From Heterobilharzia americana (Eukaryota; Platyhelminthes; Trematoda; Strigeidida; Schistosomatidae), in assembly GCA_944470555.2 (NCBI GenBank), contig OX104130.1, forward strand, positions 51,803,491-51,867,490: a stretch of DNA of 64,000 nucleotides, given 5' to 3'. Shown here in pieces: positions 12,331-25,025 of this stretch (positions are counted from its first letter, which is position 1; every line of letters begins with the position of its first letter). Below the pieces are notes generated by a model, which saw only the letters and a program-made list of their open reading frames with translations, was not told the DNA's origin and searched no databases. The position numbers and the translations under genes were made by a program.

Positions 12331-13504
12331 CTACTCACAAGCATACATCTGAAAATTTAGTTCAGCAGAGATTTACATAAAATTCCATGGAAATCTAAAA
12401 TAATGTTTTAAATAATACATGAAGTGTATTTTTGGTTGTTGGGCTTTGGTTTTTTTCCTTACCTCCCTCCGACTACCTAGTAAATTCGAACGATGGTTCG
12501 CCTGCCACAGGGCAGTTTCATCAACCAACTATGATTCATGACCTGGTTCTCAAAATTTTATCAACTTAGTGAATCATAGAACACGCCAAACTTTAGATTC
12601 AACTCGTAATTTTGTATTAGTACCAAGTATTCACTACTAGACATCAACAACCATAGTTGTTAGGTAGTTTAACAATTATAAAAAGTTTATTCTATATTAT
12701 TTACTTTTCTTTTGATATGAACGTATTTCTAAAGGTGCGGCCCATCAGCTTCCTGTTTTATGTCAGTCCTTAAAAATTATGCGATGATTGTGATAGTAAA
12801 TGTCGTAACCAGTCTAATCCTCTTTATCAAAATATGATATCATCTAGCTAAAGTTCTTTACATATTGAAATCCCCAGTTCACAGTCAACTCTCCAAAAAA
12901 TACGGTGCTATTTTTTCCCGTAAAGACATTTTTCTGCTTTTATGTCTTAATAATCTCCGTATTACACAAAGTGGTTGATCGGGTTCATTTCACGTATATT
13001 ATTACTCATAATAATTAACCCATATTGTTAATGATAATAAATATTGAGGGACTAACCTTGCACGTAATGCTAACTGTCTATCACTTGGGCATATATATGT
13101 TTCCATTGAATAAATCTTTCAAAGTAATTTGTGTGGATGAACTGTTATTATTCTTTATATATCTGCTGAATTGCAAGACCTTGTTTTGTATCTGGAACAA
13201 CAGAAATAACGAATACAGAACATGGTTTCAAAATGATAAACTTTTATGAAAATGTTTTAAAACTAAAAACATTTTTGTGGTGTTTACTTATCTTCAACAT
13301 AACCAAATTCAGTACTTATTGACTACAATAAAGAATAGACTAAACAGCTGATGTGGTCAGTCATATGAACACTTAAAAACTGTAGGTTGTGGATAAAATA
13401 CATTACATCTGTGAACATTTATCGAAAAAGAAAATCAGACACTGGTGTTCCCATTGTGAATTCTCAGAAATTATTGATAAAAAGGAAATTGAATGTTTAA
13501 TTGA
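12331..13504. other. AT-rich, no recognised feature
   Basis: No repeat family or coding segment recognised. The 74-codon plus frame at 13025-13249 is rich in Leu, Ile and Phe, as expected by chance in AT-rich DNA. Confidence 0.4.
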
Positions 13505-14520
13505 TTTTCGACAGTAATCTGTACAGAAGAGTTGACGAAATGGCTATTGGATCTCCATTGGACCCAATATTTGCTAACATATTTCTAGAGAATCGGTAAA
13601 TGATCCCTTGGAAGGTCAGATTGTCAACATGCCGTTTTACGTTGGATATATTGACGATACGTTTCTAGCCTTTGATAAGTCTCTATGCATTAATTTTATT
13701 CTGAATCAATTAAACGGTACTTATTCTCATCAATCCATTGTACATAGGAAAACGAAACCAATGATTTGATACATTTCCTTGATATGCTACTGACAAGAAA
13801 AAAGATTGTTGTTTATGGAAAATCAACGTCTAAGCCATAGTACACAAACTTTCTCAGTATCATGCCAATAAAGCACAAACACAATATAATAAGTCACTTG
13901 GGATTTAGAGTAAGATCAACTTGTTGTATGGAATGTGTAGGTGAAAAACTGCTGTGTATTAATGATATTCTAGGTGAAAACGGATGTCCGGATAAGTTAA
14001 TCGAAGCGAATGTCAATTGCACTGCTCTTAAATAAGAATCGATGTGAGCAGAAAAGCCTTTACTTCTGAGAGTACAATTCAAGGGAGACGCTATAAATGA
14101 TATCCTATCACAACGCCTAGCTTCAGTAGTCGATAGAACGTTATACACAGGTCGGGTTTGTATATCTTCCAGTTGTAAGAGCAATATTCTATCCAAGATT
14201 AAAGGATAACCTGCCTAATTTTAGCACTTCATTTTGCATATATCAATTTAACTGTTTCTGTGGAACAGGTTAAACAGGGTGCACGATTAGGCAGGTGTGC
14301 CTCCAGATACCAGAGTATTTATTGGTTTGGTTCAAAAGACGAAAAGTGAAAGTGGTGAAAAGCTGCATTTTAGCACACCTTATAGACAAGAGATCATATA
14401 GATGTTAATAAAGTTTTCAGCTTCATTCATCATTTTCCAAAACCCACGTGTAGCTTGCCCAACATATGCTCAACATAATACAGGCTTATGAAACCTGAAA
14501 TATACATCTACAAAGATCAT
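13505..14520 (+). mobile_element. Penelope-like element, RT to GIY-YIG remnant
   Basis: RT motif B reads IGSPLDPIFANIFL (PLE form MGSPLGPxxANIF). Motif C follows as YIDDTFLAFDKS (PLE form YVDDTF). Then come KHKHNIISHLGF, MECVGEKLLCINDI, GENGCPDKLIEA (N-G-Y-P block) and RLKDNLPN, and a GIY-YIG start SFCIYQFNCFCGTG. The C-terminal part near 14370-14510 reads ILAHLIDK and VFSFIHHFPK. The pieces sit in several frames with stops, so the element is dead. The YxDDTF catalytic aspartates survive. Confidence 0.82.
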
Positions 14521-17500
14521 ATTCAAACGTTACTCTTACCATGATCTTCAGTAAACTAAAGGCTACTTCTCGCTTCGTTAATCGTTGTCTTTTCGTTCAG
14601 CATCAAAATATTCATCTGTGTATATATGTCACCTCAATACTGATAAATTAAAAAGACAAAACTCGATTTCTTCACAGTCTTTAAACCTAACTCCATTTTG
14701 AAAATGTATTTACCCGTAACTTAGCTTGGTTTTACGTCATACAAATTCAGTTTATAACTGTGGAACTTGATGAGAATTTATTTTTGGAAAATACGCTTCG
14801 TTCAGGTTGTTGTTTTTTGTTAATGTTATAGAAATTTTCAACAAAATATCAAATTAGGCCTGAAACTGCAGCTTTAAAGGGACATAATGATGTGTGTTTA
14901 AACCAATCAGACGATAATAATACTTAAAATGGCACTTTTCAACCTAGTTGAAATCCTTTACTGTTTAGAAAGATTCAAATAAATTTCTAAACTGGTACCA
15001 GTGCTAGTGATTAATGAAGAAAGGTATTGTACAAACAGTCTAACAATGTACAACCAACCCTTACAAGTTCCTTGTATTGATTTGTTTGTTAAATGTCTTA
15101 TAAAAAGTAAGTAGCCTACAACCTTGTCATCCAGTTTTACAGTTTTTACCCGTCCTAATCAGATTTATGTCACTCAATTCTATTACATAACAAGTTGCTC
15201 AAAAGGGTGTTCAGAAAACTTGTATATCCATCTACAGAACCAGTCGTAATAAAATTTCATGCGTAAATAAATAAAAACACTAGCTTTCTAATAACTTAAA
15301 GAGTAGATATAAACCCACTGTGTGATGACGAAGTTAACAACTTAATCTTGTAATGTTATTTTGGTGGTTATGCATCCTGAATTCATATTTAATTGGAACT
15401 TTTGAGAAGTAACTCTAAAGACTAACCACAGCCAAGTTCTCAATATGTATCTATTGTATACTACGCTATATCAGCCTTAATTATTGAAGTTCATGATAGA
15501 ACTAATGTGTTAGTATTCGAATACAAAAGAAAAAGCGTTTTACATAGTATCTCCTTCCCACATGATCTTTACATATGAGTTCCCCATGGACACCATTTTG
15601 AAATGATTATCTGAAACCCCAACAGATTAACTACTACTTCATTATATACCTTCTTCAAGAATTAATTTTCTTGCACATTAAATGTGTTATCAATTTAACC
15701 ACTTGAGCATAGGCTATGCAACCTCCCAAGAAAATATGTCTAGCAGCCATATGTTTTGAGAGTCCTTTGGTTTCAGTTATTATTAAAATCTAGTGTACAG
15801 TTACCTGATTTTTATCACGTCTGGAACAATTATCTATACCCTTTTTTGAACCTTTCCGTTCAAACCTTACATTTCAAGTAAAAACCTTCTTTTTTTGCAA
15901 GTATTACTTTAAGAGGGTGATTTTATTGCGTTAGAAAAGAAACGCTAATCTAACTTGTCCAGGAGATCACTTTCGACTTTTAATTATTCTCATCATTTAA
16001 TGATTATGAAAAGAAGATTCAAACCCTAGTTGAGATGTACACTGCTTAAATAAAATACTAGTTGTATTCTATATTGTACACTCTAGGACAAACAACCAGA
16101 AACGAAGTCATGAAATTCCATACAAGTGGCTGTATGAAGTCTCGTCATGAATGTCAAATTAAGAAAATGCATTCTCTTTCAAAACTATTTATCAGCGTGT
16201 CGAAAAAGAAAATTAGCAGTTTATAATTTAGAAGCAAGATTGTATCTTGCGACCTGATAATACTACTAATGGTTCACCATTTCATGAAATGATACTTCAG
16301 AGATAAGTCTTATGAAGCTATTGAACAATAAAAAAACCAGACATGAAATGCATAAATTTTTTCCATGTTTTAGGTTTTATTTAAATTTTTATCTTTATTC
16401 CACCAGTTCAGCCTAATGATGAAAAGCAATTCAAACAATTTGTTCAATAAGTCATTTAGTCATAAATTAATGATAATCAACTCGCTCTATAGTAATCTAA
16501 AAATATGTTTAGTCTGCATAGTTTTGGAGATAAACATAAGGAAATGAAAATAAAATGCCTGAAAATTGGAAGTAAAGGATTTTGCATTAATTTACTTCAT
16601 CTCTACTACTCTTTTTTTATCTAGATGACAAAAGGACATTGAAGAAATTTGAAAATGCGTATGTTTTAAGTTCTTCCAAGAATGTATACATCTAGGAAGT
16701 GAAAATGAGTCGATAGACAGATCTTTATGAGAAATGGATAAAGAAAGAAAGTTTTCAAGGATAAAACAATGACTAACCAGGTTGAACCTTTAAAGACTTA
16801 TCTCTGGCATAGTTTAGAGAGTTTTGCTATTGACATTAATTGTTATAAACCTGACTGATCTTTCTTCAGACAAACATTAATGACATAATATTGAAAAATA
16901 ACACAGAAGGTTGTCATGTCACAGAAAAATGTTAGTCTTTATTCCTTGACACGTAAGAACATTTACTAGCCAATTTTTAAGTGACTTGATTCTGAGAGAT
17001 GAATATCTTAGTCTTTCTTGGAGACATTTCTTTTGTTGTAATCCAGGGATATTTTTAACTCTGAGAAAAAAACAGTGAACATACAGATGTATGAGTCGAC
17101 TTGTTTTACATAATTATAAATTATAAAGTAAACTGCATTATTTGACTAAACAAAACACCTCACAGTAAAGACAAATGAACATCATAGAAAACTTCAATTA
17201 ATTCACTTAACTGTCCGTCAACCGACCAATTTAGGAGGATGCTTGAGCAGTTTAACCAACACACCACGAACTAGTAGACCTGATCATTTAAATAGTATAT
17301 ATATATATGAGAAATACCTGGTTATAAAATCAGACGTGTTCCTAGCAGTTTGGCGAGTTGTAGTTGGTAATGGTAAAAGTCTAGACATAGACTTTTATTA
17401 CTCCTGCAGGGAACATAGAATCTCAGTTATTATACTTGGTCATAATCTTATAAATCAAGGTAGATATTCTAGTTTTGTAACAATATATCCACTTACTGCT

Positions 17501-17737
17501 TTGATTACTAGCAGTGTCGTGCAGAATAAAATTCTTATAAATCATCCATACAAATGAACATTAATATGTGAATAATAAAGCTAAGTGAATTGCATAGGAG
17601 AACATGAGGAATCGCAAATGGAAACTAGAACTTAGAAGCTGAATCTCTGTGCCAAGTGAGCTATGATTTCACCATTCACTGTCAAGTAGTGAGAACCTCA
17701 GGAAAGAACATATCTTTATCCAGGTTGGTACTCATCG
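14521..17737. other. AT-rich region, no recognised gene
   Basis: No known repeat or protein motif seen. An open frame of 104 codons lies at 17243-17557 (plus); it includes a short TA run translated as SIYIYEK, has no recognisable domain, and is left uncalled. Confidence 0.4.
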
Positions 17738-17915
17738 TAGACTGACATAAGTCCGAGGAACATTAGAAACCTGGGGGCACTGGACAGCTATTTCGTCTTA
17801 GTATGCGACTCCTCACCTGTGCAGACCCACGAACCCCCAAGGGATCAAACCTGAGACCTTCATGTCCCACGGCCAGCACGTCACCACTGAGCCACTGAGT
17901 CGGGATCCAATGACC
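17738..17915 (-). mobile_element. Hammerhead SINE (HHR-2), left arm of inverted pair
   Basis: On the minus strand: a tRNA-like box A (ccactgagtc and gccactgag on the plus strand), a box-B-like segment, then a hammerhead with ggtgagga (C3 changed to G), an AUACUAA loop, gacgaaat, agctgtc and the helix I strand cagtgc. The family tail gactgacata is at 17738. Core nucleotide C3 is lost, so cleavage is not expected. Its partner in opposite orientation begins about 60 bp away. Confidence 0.8.
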
Positions 17916-17958
17916 CATATTTCTAACTCCTGTCAGTTAACAACATAGCGCGGCCACC

Positions 17959-17990
17959 ACTCCATGTCATCGTTGAGTACTTGTCCTCAC
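17959..17990. repeat. Loop of large imperfect palindrome (17.74-18.22 kb)
   Basis: Flanking arms pair beyond the SINE bodies. Left 17907-17958 includes cctgtcagttaac and catagcgcggccacc; right 17991-18045 includes ggcggtcgcgctatg and aactgacag. The spacer is about 32 bp. With the SINE bodies the palindrome spans about 480 bp. Confidence 0.75.
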
Positions 17991-18215
17991 GGCGGTCGCG
18001 CTATGTCATAAACTGACAGAAGTTGGAAATATGGACCACTGGATTGCGATCTACCGGCTCAATGATAACGTGCTGGTCATGGGACCTGAAGTTCGTAATT
18101 TCAATCTCTGATGGGGTCGTGAAAGCACGCTGGAGAGGAGTCCCATACTAAGATGAAACAGCTGTTTAGTGCTCCCAGGTTTCTAATGTTCTTCTAACTT
18201 ATGTCAGCTCACGTT
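17991..18215 (+). mobile_element. Hammerhead SINE (HHR-2), right arm of inverted pair
   Basis: Order: the flank gaccactggatt; a decayed box A (ccggctcaatgataacg); tRNA-like head with ctggtcatgggacc; decayed box B (tttcaatctctga); ggggtcgtgaaagcac; hammerhead-like core with gagaggagtccc, a cataca-type loop, gatgaaac and agctgt; then the tail tatgtcagctcacg. The 5' half of the CUGA core is mutated and the cleavage triplet is altered, so the ribozyme is inactive. Confidence 0.78.
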
Positions 18216-20204
18216 GAATATCAACTTGAAAAATCTCTAAATCTCTATAAATCCCCCAAATTCAATATCACTTTAATGTAAAAGAATGTTTGGAAGCCTT
18301 TTCTTCATTGTAAACTTTTTAAAGATTACTGACCCTTACATTTAAAAGTATTCAGGACGGTCTATTGCTAAATATTCGTAGTAAGAGTTGAGAATATATA
18401 AATGAGTTAATCGTCAACTTGTCCAGCTTTCAGAGATTTTGTCTGTTTATCATTTTGACGAGTTTGCGAGTAATATCATCTAGTGTTAAAACAACATATA
18501 TACTTCTATAACTTCGACCAAATAACGAGAGCTATAACTATACATAATAAAAGGCGTACAGCTTTCAGAAGAGCAATTATGAAGAAATCATTTATTATGT
18601 TACATGAACCTAAAATACTCATGGTTGCTGAAGATATATGTAGTCAATTATCTGAAACATAGTGGCAAATTATTTTCAGGAAAGTTTCGATTTTGACACC
18701 AAGTTTTTACATGGGCACAAACTCTTTACTTTTGCTTTCATGCTGGCTGGTACCCATCAGTAAGGTAAATAGAACGTATGTCTTCCTAGAGTTTCAAACT
18801 TGCACCATGCATCGCTACTATCAGAGAGGTCAATATTCGACCATCTGAGCCTCAACCTTCCATTTTGGTGAACGATGTAGGTCAACACTTTGAAATTAAT
18901 GTGAAAGTGATTGCTCTTCAGTAAAAAACCAGTTCAGTTTTCATTTTATACAATGACACTTTCCAATGAAGGAAACGAATCCTAGTGATAGAATTTACCA
19001 GGCTATGGGAAATTTAAGGGTACTCATAAATCATTATTTTATTTTTCCGATTTTTTTTGAAACAAGATGCCAGAACTAGGAAGTATTTAGAGGATTATAC
19101 TGCGAAATAGACATGTAGGAGTTACAATGCAGAATAAAATAGTTTATATTTGCCGAAAGCTCTTGTTTTAGTTCACAGAATGACCTTAATCTTTTTGGAG
19201 CGTGAATCAGAGTTCACGATTAGAAAAGATGTGCTTTACCGGTCAAAAAAGACTGTCGTAATTCAATAGATATTTCCCATGATCCAAAGACATTTTATCA
19301 AAGGTTTGTCAGTTTACACCTTTGAACTAAGCACTGGCTTCTGTTAGGTTGGAGTTGTATGCAAGTTAAAACAGTAATCTCAGCAGCCTAAACTAAATTG
19401 TTATTTATCTTAACCTCCTTATTATACTATAACATAGAGAAAGAGTTACGGAAGACTGCTGAGTGAATGTGACAGCTGTTTTCCTCCATTTTAGGGCTGT
19501 AAGTTAGTCTTCATTTTCGGTAGTGCTATCATCTTCTTCATACATTGGAATTCCATGTCGATTTTTGATAAGTAGCCATCATAGAACAAGTCAGTTACAG
19601 AAAATACACGTTTCAAGGTTATCTGAAGTTTTGTTCTTGAGTGTTAAAATGTTAGTAGTTTGTCCTTATTTTGATAAAAGTTAAACTTGGAAGTGTTCTC
19701 AAAAACCTGACAATTCTACAATTCAGGATATGTGTCACAAAGGCAAGGCAATCATTATTTGTCAAACAGTTAATTGATATTGAATGCTTGAATAGCATCG
19801 AGCAGTTGTCATGTTCGCCATGAGTTACAAATATTCTATAGTATTATAAAATCTGTGTCTACCTGGTTCTCACATTTTTCTCTCTTTAGTACTTAAAGGA
19901 TATCAAGTGACGAAGTTGAAGATTTATTTGTCTGCTATTCAATGAAAGTTCAGAACTTATTATTCATCTATCAAAAACAACACATGAAGACAGTTTAGAA
20001 AAAAATCCGCTTGCTCTTCTGTTTAACAGACGGTCTATTACTTATGCTGTGGTATTCAAGGGATATTGATCATTGATGGATTTAATTGAGCCCAGAAAAG
20101 CGTTAACTCATTCAATTACATCTTTGAATCTGAACTGAATAATTTTTTACAAAAGTTTAATTTTAGCAAAAAAATATTATTTTATGTTATTGCTTTCATT
20201 ATCC
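18216..20204. other. AT-rich region, no recognised feature
   Basis: No repeats or coding motifs recognised on either strand. Confidence 0.4.
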
Positions 20205-20530
20205 CGTTGTTTACTGGACCAAATTGATCGGTGGTATAAGGGCACGGACGCCTCGATATTGTTTGTCGTTTCAGTTTTATAGTAATGATGGAACCCATTT
20301 ACCAATAAAGACCAATCTGGGTAGTCCAACCAGTGACGACATAAAAACTATACCCTTCATGCAAGAAGTGACTATCATGACTCAGTAGTATGGTGGACAG
20401 CGTCATAGCGTTCATGTCTTAGTGGGAACAACATCCCCACTAAGAGTCAGGTACACCCAGATGTCGAGTCTGGAATAAAACAAAACGTGTATCCCATGTT
20501 CCACTACTAGCCACTATCCACCATCATTAT
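20205..20530 (+). mobile_element. Sm-alpha-like SINE, degenerate, with minus fragment
   Basis: 20370-20530 follows the Sm-alpha-like order: tggtggacagcgtcatagcg (head), cttagtgggaacaaca, gtacacccagatg, a degraded hammerhead (cgagtctgga then caaaacg) and ccactactagccactatcc. The CUGA and CGAAA elements are both damaged. Just upstream, 20205-20275 carries a gacgcctcgatattg block that belongs to the same family in the opposite orientation, so this is another inverted arrangement. Confidence 0.7.
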
Positions 20531-23227
20531 AAAATATTATTTTACTTTAAAACCCTGAGGAGAAGCCTTAAAACTTAAAATTTATTTTATATGTACATAA
20601 ATGAATCTGTATATCATATGTAATTTCCCTCAGGCGTTTATATGACAACGGAAACCATTTCTAGCGAAATTAAGTGAAAACGTCATTGACCTCCGAAGGT
20701 AGATAGTACCCATGCATAAGAGAGAATGCATGTTTTCCCGCTGAATTTTTAAAATCTCATAAGTAGGTTAAACAAATTTCCACTTTTCATGAATACCAGT
20801 TCAAATTGATTATTAAGGGTATTAAGGCAGATCACATTCCTTCCACTGATGATAAAAACAGAATCTTTTCCGCTGCAAAATCTTTCACCGCATATTAATG
20901 ATCAGTTTCCAGTCAGGAAGATCAGTTCAAGAGGATCAAAGTCCTAAAAATAGACAGCTTTTCAAGATTAAAAAGGATTTTTCTTCATTTGATCTGATTT
21001 AATAATCTTCAGTTTAACAAGAAGATCCCTCAAGGCTTTTAAGAACCTATTTTTAAGGTTCTGCTGGTCGGATGTGTGGAAAACGTGACTGTCAAATGAT
21101 TAAAAGAGTAGAAAACAGAAAAACTATGAAGACTAGATCAGAGATTTGTGATAATGAGCAATAATTTCTGCTCGAAATTTTTGTCGATAAATAGCACTGC
21201 TTCATTCTGTTGTACTCCTAACAAAAGAACTATAATAGAATTAGGATTCTTTACGATGGTCAAATTCTGACCTCATATGAATGAAATTTGTTTTCTTTCC
21301 CAATTTATAGACTGAAAGCTTATTGGATTTTTGTAGTGATTCATTTCAGTACAATATTCAATGGCTAAAGTTAGTGAAAGTACCACTTAATAATACTACC
21401 TTTCATCCTACAAGATAAGGAAAGTAGTTGCAACTGTGTCAAGTGTATTTTTAAAGAAATGAAACAGATTGATAGAGTTTTAAATCTGACTGTCCTATTC
21501 TGACTAACTATTCACTTTATTCTAGATAGTAATGATAGTTTCTTTTACTGAGTTTAAGTTTTTGTCTACAAAGAAAACTCATCAGACATTAGTAGGTCAT
21601 ACAGTGTGACTTTAACCTCATGTAAGGCCTATTAGGCGATGTCGCCGTAGTATATGCAGGTCAATCATAAAAATAAGGACTATTGATGTGAGCATACTGG
21701 AATGATAAGATTTCTAGATCACTATTTCATAAATAACTTATATCTTTCCGATATATATATATATATATATAAGGCAGAGTGTGTGATAAGTTGCGTCATT
21801 TTGTTCATTATCTCTTCTGTTCAACATGACTCAATTTATCATTTATCAATTTAGTCTCCAAGGATTTTAATATTTCTCCCAAACATTCTGTATTACCACC
21901 TAAACTGTGAATGCTTCAATATCTCAGTTGGTGTTATACACGTAGGTATCCATATATTGAATAATGGTAGAGATAATCAAGTATGTGGAATATTCAATTG
22001 ATGAATTGTGTGAAAGCTTAAAAAATTAATTAAATTCTGTTCTTTAGATAACAGAAATTTGGAAACAATGAAAATATATTGGTAAAATTTTTCTCCTTTT
22101 TCCTTCTGTAAAAACAGTCTTTATGCAGGTTAAAATTTTCATTGGGTTATTCTCTATTGACTCACATTTCAATCTTTTAAAGAATGGAAATATTGTTCTA
22201 ATTGAGCATTGAACAATACTTGTTATCATGTATAAAATATGTTTCAAAAAGACACAAAAAACAACATTCACTTATATTTATTTATATGAATGAATATTGT
22301 TTTCATGGAAGACTTATAAGCAAAGATGTCAGGAAAAGAAACTCATAAAAGTCGTATAAGTATTGTATTTTTGAGATGATATAAGTATTATCGTGTGGTT
22401 ATAACTACTGGTCATAAAGTAAAGGTTTCTGAGGAGATAGGATTAATGGACGATTGAAGTTTTTCATTGTTGATCGTTATCAAACTCATAATTTGATTTC
22501 TGCCAGCTACCAATATGACCCAGGAGGTGGATTTTGTCCTACTCAAGATCGGTCAGGTGAAAGTATTTGCATCTTAGTGCATAATAATGTTAAAAATGGA
22601 TTCCACTGTTAGTCAACATCAAAAAGATTAAGATAAATCTTCATGGAGTAATGACGCATCCGTTCAGCAGTCAACATGCCAACACAGCCTGACAAATATA
22701 ATCCAATGAAACAACGGGAAATTAAAAGTATGAATAGGTAATATATCAGACTCGCTATTATTATTATTCTCGGTATAAACCAATAAGTGATATGAATGTG
22801 TATGAATGCAAAATAGTTACCTAAGAATGAAACTCATTTGTTTTTTGTTTTCCTATATGTCACGATGCATTGCTAATGAGTTAGGCTTGGAATTAATGTG
22901 ATGACCGTTATATGTAGGCCAACATCACTGTCGACTCAGTATGGAATATTATGTTGATTTAGGAAACTTCAAAACAACTAGTCATCTTGAATTTATTCAT
23001 ATTAACATGTAAATACCCACATTAGTTCAGAGATATTTTTATTCTATGCCCAGTACATTGTTTTACAACTCCATTATGGTCCAGTTTCATATTCGTAAAC
23101 AAATGAAGAAATCTGGATATTAACAGAAATAAATGCAAACTTCACATAAGAATTTATTAATGAAGCAACTGTTAAAAGTATAACTGTCCTTTCCTGCAGC
23201 ATTAGATGATAACTCCTAGTAGTCTTA
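20531..23227. other. AT-rich region, no recognised gene
   Basis: Contains only a TA microsatellite (21751-21770), ATT-type runs near 22755 and chance open frames. Confidence 0.4.
21751..21770. repeat. (AT)n microsatellite
   Basis: Ten uninterrupted AT units. Confidence 0.95.
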
Positions 23228-24022
23228 TGCTGTAACCTCGCCTAGTTAACACGTTCACTAGTTACTAGAAGGTCCTAGGCCTGGCTAAAGAGGGAAGGTT
23301 GAGCATAGGGCTAGCAACCCTACCACGGAAAACAAATCTAACCGCTAAACAAACTTCAAAGCACAATCAAAATATAAAAAATAATAACAAAATTATTCCT
23401 CGCTGGAATCGGAGAGGCGAAATGACGCCAGCTGATGAAAGCCTTCGGGAAGCCAATTGGCCGATGTGTCTTCTGTCGATGAAAGCGAGAGTGGACTCTT
23501 CAAACTGTCAACTGGAGAATCAATAATTTACTCCGATATTGTCACCCAGAAGACAACCACGAGCACACTGAATCATGGAGTGGCTATCATGATGTCCCCA
23601 AGGGCATCGAAGGCACTCGTGCAGTGGGAACCAATCTCCACTTGCAGGATCATGACAGCAAGGTTCAACTCAAAAGGAAGGAAAGTCACAATCATACAAT
23701 GCTACACTATGCACCTACAAGTAATGCAGATGAAGAGGAGAAGAAGGAATTCTACAGACAACTTCAATCAACACTGGACAAGACCCCAACCCAGCTGGCG
23801 ACATCAAAATCAATTCTAATGGGTGGGGTAACATGAATGTCAAACTGGGAGCAGACAACACTGGAAGAGAACTAACCATGGGTCGAGAAGCGCTCGGTGA
23901 GGTGATGAACGAGAATGGAGAATTGTTTGCAGATTTCTGCGCATTCAACGATTTGGTGATTGTAGGCACTGTGTTCAAGCACACGGATAACCACAAAGCG
24001 ACATGGAGTTGATTTCACCAGA
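23228..24022 (+). mobile_element. RTE-clade LINE, copy B, 5' part only
   Basis: The leader (taacctcgcctagttaac) matches copies A and C. The endonuclease region follows with ILMGGVT, then a frame reading NVKLGADNTGREL and NENGELFADFCAFNDL. Similarity stops at about 24022, after gatttcaccagatg, where copy C continues toward the LINE's DHI motif. The RT and 3' end are absent. LINEs usually lose the 5' end, so a 3' loss points to a later deletion or a recombination joint. Several frameshifts; a pseudogene. Confidence 0.85.
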
Positions 24023-24589
24023 TGTTCCTGTTCATCTGGCTGTCTGCAATAATAAATATTCAGTGTTCTCCAAGCCTTACGTTTCTGTCTGAAATGTTTC
24101 ATAAACTGAATACATGACTTCTTCAGCACTTACTTTCTAAAGAAGGGAAGTATTTGCTGACTGTATGAATCCTTATGTAGGATATTTACTAACATTCAGA
24201 GTTATTGACTTGTAATTATCGATGATTCTTTTCTACTTCAATTCAGAGTTTGACCTTTATAACTATCAGTGCTACTTGACCACCGTCGGTGAGCTTATGT
24301 TGTATAACTGATTTGCTGGATTGATTTCGACCTGGTTGATCCTTGTGTTGCGCCGATATCGGTGTGCTTGTTCACTGGCACCTGATTGGAGTACCGTACT
24401 TCCAGGAATTCCGTTGAAGATTTCTACCTTGTATGTTAGAGTGATTTCAAAATTTACAAATAGAATTTGTGGTTTTGCTCTTCTATATATATCTGTAACA
24501 ATGAGGATGTATCATGTCGTTTGATTATGAGTTGGTACGGAGAAATTCTTTCACCTATTCAACAACCTAGTTTAGTCAAAATAAGTGTT
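24023..24589. other. Unassigned sequence after RTE copy B
   Basis: Slightly GC-richer than the background, especially 24280-24420. It lies between the RTE break and a probable minus-strand PLE fragment and may be the 3' part of that element, but no motif was recognised. Confidence 0.3.
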
Positions 24590-25025
24590 GTCAGTTTTTG
24601 CAACTAATTTTGTAGATTATATTCATTTTGTTTTCTTCTGCTAATGAACATTTTAGCCTACATTCCACACTGTTTGACAAGGTGCAAGTGGAGACCAGTA
24701 CTGGGACAATGGTTTCCATTTGGGTGGTTAGAAAGGCAGTTGCAACATTTTCAAATTGCCACTCAAGTTGTTTAGAACGCTTCATACCTCTTCAGCATTA
24801 TCATTTAACAAGACTACAGTGTTTGTAAATTCTAGGTGGGTTAAGGAATTTTCTGTGACGAGGCCAATCTCTGTTCTATCTGGAAAGGAAAGAAGGACCC
24901 CTTTAAGCCTTTTCGTCAAAAAATACTCTGTGTTATCTAGTTTCTTAACGAAGTGATCTGCTGCAAAGCTATTACATTTATATAAAAAGTAATTTTTAAA
25001 TTTTGAGATTATTAGGTATTTCACG
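24590..25025 (-). mobile_element. Probable Penelope-like fragment (before GIY-YIG)
   Basis: Minus-strand frames give RLKGVLLSFPDRTE, then AEENKMNIIYKISCKN, ending at a stop. The last string fits the start of the PLE GIY-YIG domain (N-I-I-Y-K-x-x-C-x-x-C); compare NIIFKVNCNNC at 63.9 kb. The preceding sequence is not clearly alignable by eye, so the assignment rests mainly on this motif. Confidence 0.5.

Noticed and set aside
17243..17557. 104-codon plus-strand open frame
   Set aside because: No recognisable domain, includes a TA-repeat stretch, and no splice or promoter context; a chance frame is as likely.
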